Part shown: positions 1 through 5,370 of the stretch, piece after piece
Layout: each line of letters begins with the position of its first letter
Numbering within the stretch: position 1 is the first letter of the stretch
Assembly (NCBI GenBank): GCA_002385675.1
Contig: DGDY01000169.1
Location: 1-5,929, forward strand
Direction: 5' to 3'
Source of the DNA: Anaerolineales bacterium UBA3940
GTDB taxonomy: Bacteria; Chloroflexota; Anaerolineae; Aggregatilineales; UBA3940
Length of the DNA stretch: 5,929 nucleotides
Notes under the pieces: generated by a model
Database searches by the model: none
Told to the model about the DNA's origin: nothing
What the model saw: only the letters and a program-made list of their open reading frames with translations
Translations under genes and position numbers: made by a program

Positions 1-456
1 GTCGAACGGCGCATTCCAGAACACGAGGTTCTCAGTCAGGCCGGGCGTGGCGGGCTGGTCAAAGCGCACCTCGAACTCGGCGACGACCTTCTCTTTGGAC
101 GTCGGCTGCCAGCACATAACCCGCTCGCCCAGCGGGGCGGTCGTGTCGATCTCGGTGATGCGGCTTGCCGCGTACTCGGCGTCAAGGTCACCGGAAGGGA
201 TAAGATCAAGGGCAAGATAATGGTTGCCGCGCTCGCGAATGAACGTAAGCTCGGCTTCTTCTCCATACAGCTCTGGAATAAACCCGTGCGCGGTCATCTG
301 GGCCAGGTTGTTCCATTGCTGAATCACCTTGTTCCTCACGCAGACGTTACCCGGGCGGCCGGCTTCGGCGACCTCGGGAGTCAGCAGCGAACCCGCTGCC
401 ACCACGACTGCAATGAGCACCCCTGCCAGTAGTTGATAGGCGGTCCTGCGTCTCAT
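1..456 (-). CDS. Secreted protein of unknown function, C-terminus beyond window
   Basis: This frame stays open for 152 codons from an ATG at 456 to the window edge, so the C-terminus is missing. The start is supported by an AAAGAGG ribosome binding site six bases upstream. The N-terminus is a classical signal peptide: MRRR, then a hydrophobic core at about residues 8-25, then a likely signal peptidase I site A30-E31-A32 before G33. The protein is therefore probably exported and cleaved; there is no lipobox cysteine. The mature part has two cysteines (C39 and C115) that could form a disulfide, alternating hydrophobic and polar stretches (for example KVVAEFEVRF) suggesting beta strands, and a segment LVFWNAPF near the cut. 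I do not recognise the family; an extracellular beta-sandwich domain is only a guess. It lies 63 bases downstream of the diterpene cyclase on the same strand and may be co-transcribed. That it is a real secreted gene is well supported; its role is unknown. Confidence 0.8.
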   Translation of the reverse strand, partial: MRRRTAYQLLAGVLIAVVVAAGSLLTPEVAEAGRPGNVCVRNKVIQQWNNLAQMTAHGFIPELYGEEAELTFIRERGNHYLALDLIPSGDLDAEYAASRITEIDTTAPLGERVMCWQPTSKEKVVAEFEVRFDQPATPGLTENLVFWNAPFD

Positions 457-469
457 GGTAGACCTCTTT
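457..469 (-). promoter_or_regulatory. Ribosome binding site of the secreted-protein gene
   Basis: AAAGAGG on the minus strand (463-469) is six bases before the ATG at 454-456. It fixes the start of a gene whose stop lies outside the window. The rest of the 63-base gap up to the cyclase stop shows no clear promoter or terminator. Confidence 0.65.
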
Positions 470-519
470 AGTTTTGTATGAGCTGCAGCCGCCATTCCAC
501 GCCGCACGGGTTCGAGCAG

Positions 520-2040
520 CTAGGCTACCCTCTCCTCGTGCAGTTGGACCTCGCACCGCAGTTGGCGCAGCGCGAGGATGGCAGCGTGCAGCGTTGCCCT
601 GACAATAGCTTCAGGCCGGTAAAGTGTCTTGCCGATCCACAGGCGCTCCGAGGCGTTCCCGTTGGCGCTGTCGTTGAAGAAGCGAGCCGCACGCCTGAGG
701 GGCGTGAGATCAGCCAGCAGGCCCGCGCATGCCGCATGGTACAGGCCGATTACACAGTGGCTCGTTTCCTCAAGGGTGCTGCGCCCGAAGAACCCCCATC
801 CGCCGTCGGAGCGCTGCTCGCCCAGTAGGAAGTCTATCATACGACAGGCAACCTCATCGCGCCACCCCACAAATGCGGGGATGGCATGGGCGACGGAGTA
901 GTAAGGCGAGAGGTGCCACTTGTCGTCGAAAAGACCTTCCGGCGTCGTCCGATCCAGAAGCCAGTCGGTGACGCGGAGGGCGAGATCGCGGTGCGGGAAC
1001 CCCGGCTGTTGGCGCAGCGCCATCAGTCCGTGCAGATTGACGGACACCGATGACGTGCGCTCGTCCACATACGAGCGGAAGTGGTCGCCATCCCAGAAGG
1101 ACAGGATCGCATCGTCCGGGGGCGACATCCCCGCCCAGTTGAGCACGGCGAAGCCCACCAGCGTGTCGTCGCCGTCGTTGACCTCGAACGTATCGGCGTA
1201 GGCCAGCCCCGGTTCGTTCAGCCACCAGGAGTGCCAGATACGCTCGACGACAGCCCGGATGCGCGGGTCAGACGGGTCAACGCCCACCCGCATATAGCTG
1301 TCCAGCACCCAGATGCGCTCGAACACATCGAAAGGCCAGCCCACCGGGACGCCCCCGTTCCCGGTTTCGAGCATACGGGTGAGGAACTTCGCCGCGCGCG
1401 GCGAGTCCGACCCGGAAAGGCGCTTGGCGCGCAGATAGGCTGCCGTCGCCGCCGTCGAGGTGGCGATAGCGCCGTGCGCGTCCAGCAGCGAGTCGTCCAG
1501 CCCGGCAAGCTGCTCGTCGGGCAGCATCTCCATGCTGAACCACCACGTGCGCTGACGGCCCGGCTCAGGGCGCAGGCCGTTGATCAGCGCCAGCTTCTGC
1601 TCGTGCTTGACGCGGATAGGCTCCCACTCCGCCAGCGGAAGCTGCTCCTCGAAGGCCGCGAGGTTTGCCTGCATGCGCGGCAGCAGCAGCTCAAAGCCGA
1701 CCGGCTCGTGCGGCTCGTGCGCGAGGTCCGGCGCGTAGCGGCGCAGCGCGCTCAGCCCGCGCTGGATGCGCTCGGCGTCCCCCGGCTCCTCGTTCCACGT
1801 GTGGAGCGCCCACACCGCCGCCAGCGTCGCCAGCGTGCGCTCGTGGGCATAGGTGATGCACGGTTCGCCCCAGCTTCCGTCCTCCAGTTGGTGCTGGCGG
1901 AGGTAGGCCAGCGCCTGCGGCCACGCTGGACGGGATGGGTCGTCTTTACTGGGTACAAGCGCTACCCATGCGGTGCTGTAGATGTCGGTGTCCAGCCAGC
2001 CTCGGATGTCCTGTAACCAGTTGAGAGAAGGTGTTATCAC
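520..2040 (-). CDS. Class II diterpene cyclase (diterpenyl diphosphate synthase)
   Basis: A 506-residue protein, close in length to bacterial class II diterpene cyclases such as the roughly 500-residue Rv3377c. Family hallmarks visible: N-terminal DTDIYSTAWVALVP (17-30), the counterpart of the YDTAWVA block of copalyl diphosphate synthases; QLEDGSWG (51-58) followed by HERTLATLAAVWAL; the catalytic DxDD motif as D289-G-D-D292-T; DKWHLSPYY (373-381); a second QxxxGxW motif (409-415); and TLEETSH (422-428). In this family the central Asp of DxDD protonates geranylgeranyl diphosphate to start cyclisation to a bicyclic labdane, halimane or clerodane-type diphosphate in the cytosol. I see no class I DDxxD motif, so a partner enzyme is needed to remove the diphosphate. 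The frame is open up to 2232, but that stretch overlaps the upstream gene; the GTG at 2040 begins 82 bases after that gene's stop, just before the conserved N-terminus, with AGGGA nine bases upstream. Squalene-hopene cyclase is unlikely: too short, too few QW repeats. Exact product cannot be read from sequence. Confidence 0.88.
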   Translation of the reverse strand: MITPSLNWLQDIRGWLDTDIYSTAWVALVPSKDDPSRPAWPQALAYLRQHQLEDGSWGEPCITYAHERTLATLAAVWALHTWNEEPGDAERIQRGLSALRRYAPDLAHEPHEPVGFELLLPRMQANLAAFEEQLPLAEWEPIRVKHEQKLALINGLRPEPGRQRTWWFSMEMLPDEQLAGLDDSLLDAHGAIATSTAATAAYLRAKRLSGSDSPRAAKFLTRMLETGNGGVPVGWPFDVFERIWVLDSYMRVGVDPSDPRIRAVVERIWHSWWLNEPGLAYADTFEVNDGDDTLVGFAVLNWAGMSPPDDAILSFWDGDHFRSYVDERTSSVSVNLHGLMALRQQPGFPHRDLALRVTDWLLDRTTPEGLFDDKWHLSPYYSVAHAIPAFVGWRDEVACRMIDFLLGEQRSDGGWGFFGRSTLEETSHCVIGLYHAACAGLLADLTPLRRAARFFNDSANGNASERLWIGKTLYRPEAIVRATLHAAILALRQLRCEVQLHEERVA

Positions 2041-2054
2041 AGTTTCTCGTCCCT
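2041..2054 (-). promoter_or_regulatory. Ribosome binding site supporting the cyclase GTG start
   Basis: AGGGA (2050-2054 on the minus strand) lies nine bases before the GTG at 2038-2040. It is weaker than the sites elsewhere in the cluster, which suggests less translation of the cyclase than of the signalling genes. It favours the GTG over the in-frame ATG at 2232, which lies inside the preceding gene. Confidence 0.5.
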
Positions 2055-2122
2055 GTCCTAACCAAGTTGATGTTCTCAGCTCTTGAAGTTGGAGAGCTCT
2101 GCTCTTGCCCCAGTAAGAGTCT

Positions 2123-2641
2123 CTACTTGTCGCCGGTCTCGCTGCCGCGGATGCGAAGGGCGGTTTCGACAAGCTCCTCCTCCCGCGCACCGGGCCTGAC
2201 CTCGGCGAGCACGGCGTTGACCAGATCGGCATCGATAAGCGGACTCCCCAGCATCGTGGCGAGCACGTCCCACTGGATGAACACCGCCGCCGGGAACAGC
2301 GAGTAGTAGGCGCGGGCCTGCGCGTTCGCCGAGTGGATCAGCACGATCTTGGCAACGCTCCACGGATCGTGCTCGCGGATCAACTCGCCTGCCGCGTACC
2401 AGCCGCCGTCCTCGTCGCCGAGGTCGTAGTCCAGGCAGTAGATGTCGAAGGGGCCGTGCTCGACAAGGGCACGCCGCGCCGCCTCGACATCCTCCGCCCA
2501 GGTAACGTGGCAGCTTCCCAGCAGCCGCTCCAGAACCGGGCGGCGCTCATCCAGCCGGTCTTCAAGCACAAGGACGTGTGCGCCCGGCTCAACTTCGATT
2601 TTGAGCCCCCAGAACGGGGGATGCCCGCTTGCCTTTTCCAT
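2123..2641 (-). CDS. Divergent receiver-like protein, cREC-type
   Basis: A 172-residue protein. Residues 22-125 resemble a receiver fold: strand VLVLEDR with acidic pair E27-D28, LDYDLGDEDGG with D71 and D73 at the phospho-acceptor strand, and IHSAN (102-106) where a canonical receiver has its Thr or Ser. The combination LD.DLG then HSAN, with no conserved C-terminal Lys (FIQW stands where a KP motif would be), recalls the cREC family (cyclic-phosphate processing receiver), a predicted relative of receiver domains. It may therefore not work as an ordinary phospho-acceptor. The 47-residue C-terminal extension (126-172) is charged and probably helical. The start is fixed by AAGGAG five bases upstream, overlapping the stop of the previous receiver gene, so translation is likely coupled. 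It sits between three canonical receivers and the diterpene cyclase. Receiver-like is fairly sure; the cREC assignment is from memory of the motifs and less sure. Confidence 0.72.
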   Translation of the reverse strand: MEKASGHPPFWGLKIEVEPGAHVLVLEDRLDERRPVLERLLGSCHVTWAEDVEAARRALVEHGPFDIYCLDYDLGDEDGGWYAAGELIREHDPWSVAKIVLIHSANAQARAYYSLFPAAVFIQWDVLATMLGSPLIDADLVNAVLAEVRPGAREEELVETALRIRGSETGDK

Positions 2642-2650
2642 TAAAGCTCC

Positions 2651-3031
2651 TTAGCTCAGCACGTTAACAAGGTCTTCGACGAACGTATGCGCGTTGATCG
2701 GCTTGGGGAAGTACGCGACGAACCCGGCGGCGATGGCCTCCTGCGCGACGTGGGTGGAGTGATAGGCCGTCATGGCAATCGCCGGAATCTGCGCCAGCTC
2801 CGGGTTGGCCTGCATCTCCGACAGAAGCTGCCAGCCGTCCATGTTCGGCAGCGCCAGGTCGATGATAGCCAGCGTTGGCCGGTAGTACTGCATCAGCGCG
2901 AGAGCGTCCTCCGCCGTGTAGGCGCTGGTGACCTCGATGTTGTACTGGTGAAGAATCGACGTGACGACATCCTGCGCGTCGACCTCGTCCTCCACGAGCA
3001 GCACGTTCCAGTTCTGGAGATCTGGCATCAT
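2651..3031 (-). CDS. Stand-alone receiver, RR3 (CheY-like response regulator)
   Basis: A single receiver domain of 126 residues with all signature residues: E14-D15 for Mg2+ binding, phospho-acceptor D58 in IIDLALPNMDGW, T88 in AMTAY, and K110 in FPKP. There is no output domain, so it should act through protein contact or as an intermediate in a phosphorelay. It follows RR2 after six bases. Its ribosome binding site AAGGAG is supplied by the last two codons (Lys-Glu) of RR2, nine bases before a double ATG at 3026-3031, which implies translational coupling. I chose the outer ATG (3029-3031); the inner one shortens the product by one residue. It resembles RR2 around DGWQLL down to the DNA level, suggesting an old duplication. 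The phosphodonor is probably the kinase two genes upstream. Confidence 0.93.
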   Translation of the reverse strand: MMPDLQNWNVLLVEDEVDAQDVVTSILHQYNIEVTSAYTAEDALALMQYYRPTLAIIDLALPNMDGWQLLSEMQANPELAQIPAIAMTAYHSTHVAQEAIAAGFVAYFPKPINAHTFVEDLVNVLS

Positions 3032-3037
3032 GGGTTT

Positions 3038-3454
3038 TTACTCCTTACTCACAGCTTCCCGGTTGTTATGGTTCTCCAGGCACGCCTGCAGGTCCTGGAG
3101 CAGCGTCATCATACGCAGGGGTTTGCTGAGATAGCCGTCAAACCCTGCCTCCATCACTCGCTGTTTATCGCCTGCCATAGCATGGGCAGTCAGCGCGATA
3201 ACGGGGGTGTGAACACCATTCTCGCTTCTGCGGATATCCTTCAGAAGCTGCCAGCCATCGCGCTCCGGCATCGAGAGGTCGGTGAGCACAATGGACGGCG
3301 ACTCCTGCTGGAAGATGTCAAGTGCCTCCAGGCCGTTAGTGGCCGTATAGACCGTCGCATCGACAGCGAGCAGCACGATTTGGAGAATATCGATGCTGTC
3401 CGGCTCGTCGTCGACAACGAGTACGCGCCAGGTAGAGGGGTCAGCGGGGTTCAC
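3038..3454 (-). CDS. Stand-alone receiver, RR2 (CheY-like response regulator)
   Basis: A 138-residue receiver: D15-D16 acidic pair, phospho-acceptor D59 in LTDLSMPERDGW, T89 in ALTAH, and K111 in LSKP. It carries a short hydrophilic tail after residue 128 and no DNA-binding or enzymatic domain. The layout fits the receivers that often follow hybrid-type kinases, here encoded as a separate protein. The start is GTG (3452-3454), which overlaps the kinase stop codon as GTGA, and AGAAGGAGGG ends six bases before it, so expression is coupled to the kinase. This makes it the most likely direct phospho-acceptor of that kinase. Known for the family: such receivers pass phosphate to an Hpt protein or bind a partner directly. 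Neither partner is visible here. Confidence 0.93.
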   Translation of the reverse strand: MNPADPSTWRVLVVDDEPDSIDILQIVLLAVDATVYTATNGLEALDIFQQESPSIVLTDLSMPERDGWQLLKDIRRSENGVHTPVIALTAHAMAGDKQRVMEAGFDGYLSKPLRMMTLLQDLQACLENHNNREAVSKE

Positions 3455-3470
3455 CAGCGTCCCTCCTTCT
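3451..3470 (-). promoter_or_regulatory. Kinase stop / RR2 start junction with strong ribosome binding site
   Basis: The kinase stop TGA and the RR2 start GTG share bases as GTGA. AGAAGGAGGG (3461-3470), lying within the last kinase codons, is a near-ideal Shine-Dalgarno six bases before the GTG. It indicates stoichiometric, coupled production of kinase and receiver, and decides the GTG start. Confidence 0.75.
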
Positions 3471-4830
3471 CCGGGGTGAGGAGCGGCAGCGTCACCGTGA
3501 AGGTGCTGCCCTCACCCGGTTTGCTCTTTACCCTTACATTGCCGTCCATGAGCATAGCCAGCTCACGGGTGATGGCCAACCCGAGGCCCGTACCGCCATA
3601 GGCACGACGCGACGTACCGTCCACCTGCCGGAACTTCTCGAAGATGATCTCCTGTGCATGCGGCGGGATGCCGATGCCGGTATCCTCGACAACGATCTCC
3701 CACTCGTCCTCACCGGAGCGCCGGGTAGAGATCGTAACACTGCCCTGCTCGGTGAACTTGACCGCGTTCGACGCGAGGTTGAGCACAATCTGCTCCAGGC
3801 GCTGCTTGTCGCCGACGATCTCCCTGGGGAGGTTGCTGTCCACCGAGACCGTCAGGGTGAGGTTCTTCGCCTCCGCCTGGCGGCGGATGGTGTTCTCGAT
3901 GTTGGCCATGAAGGTCTCAAGGTCGAACGGGCGGCGCACCAGTTCGACGCGCCCGGCCTCGATCTTCGAGATGTCGAGGATGTCGTCGATGAGCCTCAGC
4001 AGACGCTCACTGTTGTAGTGGATGCGGTCGACTGCGCGGGCGGCCTGCGGGGGAATCTCACCGGCAAGGCCCATCTGCATCACCTCGGCAAAGCCGATGA
4101 TGGCGTTGAGCGGGGTGCGCAACTCGTGCGACATCGTCGCCAGGAACTGGTCTTTCAACTGGTTAGCCATGCGAGCCTGCTGCACAGCCTCGGCCAGCTC
4201 GCGTGACTGCTGCTCAATCTGAATGAGGTCTTGCTGGCGGATGTTCGCCGATACGATGATGAGAATCGACGTCATCGCCACGAACATGAGCGGGTTGGAA
4301 ACGTCCGCGCTGGTCATCCCCGGCACAAAGAACGGCAGCGCGGCTGCCGCGGCCAGATTGATGATGGTCAGAATGACCGTGCCATACAGCGGCAGCAGCA
4401 GGCTGGCCAGCAGAATGTCCATCACCAGATAGATGAGCAGCGAGTTCACGCCCTGCGGGAAGACCGCCACACTGACGAGGGTTGTCACCGAGATGGTCAG
4501 CAGCGCCAGAACCGCGCCAATCTGGTAGCGCGCTCTGCGGCTCAGCATGTAGGCCACGATCAGCACGACCATACCTACCGCCGCCGTGTAGAAGAACGGG
4601 TCTTCGAGCGGCTCGTAAGCCGGATCGAACAGCGGCAGGATCAGGGCGCCGAACGTGCCCAGCGGGATCAGCAGGACGAGCAGGGCGGCGAGCAGCCGCG
4701 CCCGACGCCGGTGTTCTGGCTCGCGGATCGCCTCGCCCGGATCGGTGAGCCAGTGCCACAGCTTGACCGGAACCTCGTACCAGGCCGAGCTCTGTGGCGC
4801 GTGTGATGTAGTCGTCGTGTTAACAGCCAT
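3451..4830 (-). CDS. Membrane sensor histidine kinase
   Basis: A 459-residue two-component kinase. After a cytoplasmic N-terminus ending in basic RRRAR (41-45) come six predicted membrane segments at about 46-68, 79-97, 104-124, 129-147, 148-170 and 181-197, with short loops and basic residues on the cytoplasmic side. A helical linker (198-228) leads to the HisKA domain with the phospho-accepting H235 in MSHELRTPLNAIIGF, then the HATPase domain: N box N351/N355 (NLASNAVKFT), G1 box DTGIGI (383-388), F box EKFRQVD (398-404), G2 box GGTGLGLA (412-419). All catalytic motifs are intact. It has no PAS, GAF, HAMP or fused receiver, and no large extracellular domain, so the signal is probably sensed within the membrane or by a partner. 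AAGGGA lies five bases before the ATG. It is flanked by receivers RR1 (26 bases upstream) and RR2 (overlapping). Function is confident; the stimulus is unknown. Confidence 0.95.
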   Translation of the reverse strand: MAVNTTTTSHAPQSSAWYEVPVKLWHWLTDPGEAIREPEHRRRARLLAALLVLLIPLGTFGALILPLFDPAYEPLEDPFFYTAAVGMVVLIVAYMLSRRARYQIGAVLALLTISVTTLVSVAVFPQGVNSLLIYLVMDILLASLLLPLYGTVILTIINLAAAAALPFFVPGMTSADVSNPLMFVAMTSILIIVSANIRQQDLIQIEQQSRELAEAVQQARMANQLKDQFLATMSHELRTPLNAIIGFAEVMQMGLAGEIPPQAARAVDRIHYNSERLLRLIDDILDISKIEAGRVELVRRPFDLETFMANIENTIRRQAEAKNLTLTVSVDSNLPREIVGDKQRLEQIVLNLASNAVKFTEQGSVTISTRRSGEDEWEIVVEDTGIGIPPHAQEIIFEKFRQVDGTSRRAYGGTGLGLAITRELAMLMDGNVRVKSKPGEGSTFTVTLPLLTPEKEGRW

Positions 4831-4856
4831 ATGAGTCCCTTACGTTCTGATAAAGC

Positions 4857-5255
4857 TTACAAGTTGGCGAGGTCCAGCGAGACCGTGCCTTTGATATCGT
4901 TAATCACGGCGTCCCGTAGTTTGGTCATTGAAAGGCCGCCCTTGCGCATAATGCGAGAAACCGGCAAGCCAAGCTCCCGGGCCTTCTCCTCGTCCACGGT
5001 GCCGGCGGTAAACACCAGCACAGGGATGTCGGCTGTCTTCGGGTTCGCCTGGAGCGCCGCCAGTACCCCCTTACCGTCCAGCCGGGGCATGGACAGATCG
5101 AGCATGATCAGCACAGGGGGGTCCTGCAAAATTAACTCGAGCGCCTCGACTCCGTCTTTCGCCTGACGGACGGGAACCTCGAGCGTGCCCAGGACGAGAT
5201 TCAATATTTCACGCGCATCCGGGTCGTCGTCGACGATTACGATATCCTTGGCCAT
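4857..5255 (-). CDS. Stand-alone receiver, RR1 (CheY-like, atypical Lys loop)
   Basis: A 132-residue receiver domain: D9-D10 acidic pair, phospho-acceptor D53 in MLDLSMPRLDGKG, T83 in VFTAG and K105. The lysine sits in MRKGG rather than the usual Lys-Pro, and the beta5-alpha5 region (residues 96-110) looks shortened or altered, which may change how the phosphorylated form is read. No output domain. The ATG at 5253-5255 has GGGGAG six bases upstream. It is the first gene of the tightly packed signalling run and precedes the kinase by 26 bases. Likely role, inferred from position: substrate or modulator of that kinase, perhaps a phosphate sink or a second output branch. Confidence 0.92.
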   Translation of the reverse strand: MAKDIVIVDDDPDAREILNLVLGTLEVPVRQAKDGVEALELILQDPPVLIMLDLSMPRLDGKGVLAALQANPKTADIPVLVFTAGTVDEEKARELGLPVSRIMRKGGLSMTKLRDAVINDIKGTVSLDLANL

Positions 5256-5370
5256 GTTGTGCTCCCCTCGACAGCTAGAAGAAGATTAGCAAGTTGTGAG
5301 TGTAGAGTTGGAGCAACGGTCTCTCCCGGTACTCTTATCCTATCACTCAGTTATATATGACTTATATACG
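5256..5370 (-). promoter_or_regulatory. Intergenic region, possible promoter of the RR1-kinase operon
   Basis: This 115-base gap is the largest in the window. Bases 5350-5369 form an AT-rich island unlike the GC-rich surroundings, with two -10-like hexamers on the minus strand: TATAAG (5361-5366) and TATAAC (5350-5355). A TTGTCC lies 15 bases before the first, a short spacing for a sigma-70-type promoter, and no good -35 precedes the second. The downstream half carries only the RR1 ribosome binding site. I see no hairpin followed by a T run, so no intrinsic terminator for the upstream regulator is evident. The promoter call is tentative. Confidence 0.35.

Noticed and set aside
501..530. A GGTTCGAGC string resembling a tRNA T-loop, possible tRNA end or attachment site
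   Set aside because: The flanking bases do not pair to form a T-stem, no acceptor stem or anticodon arm fits, and the string overlaps the end of the cyclase gene.
1081..2016. A long open frame on the plus strand antisense to the cyclase (311 codons)
   Set aside because: Its product is Arg/Gln/Val-rich with no recognisable motif, it lies wholly opposite a gene with clear family motifs, and long antisense frames are expected in GC-rich DNA.
520..2040. Squalene-hopene cyclase as the identity of the DxDD enzyme
   Set aside because: At 506 residues it is well short of the usual length of more than 600, has only two clear QxxxGxW motifs, and its N-terminal YSTAWVALV block matches diterpene cyclases.
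520..2040. A bifunctional class II/class I diterpene synthase
   Set aside because: No DDxxD or NSE metal-binding motif is visible and the protein is too short to hold an added alpha domain.
2078..2098. Inverted repeat AGCTCT / AGAGCT between the receiver-like gene and the cyclase, as a terminator
   Set aside because: The stem is only six base pairs with a nine-base loop and no T run follows, so it is weak support for termination.
2687..3601. A 304-codon plus-strand open frame opposite RR3, RR2 and the kinase end
   Set aside because: It crosses three well-supported minus-strand genes, has low-complexity His/Arg/Val composition and no domain I recognise.
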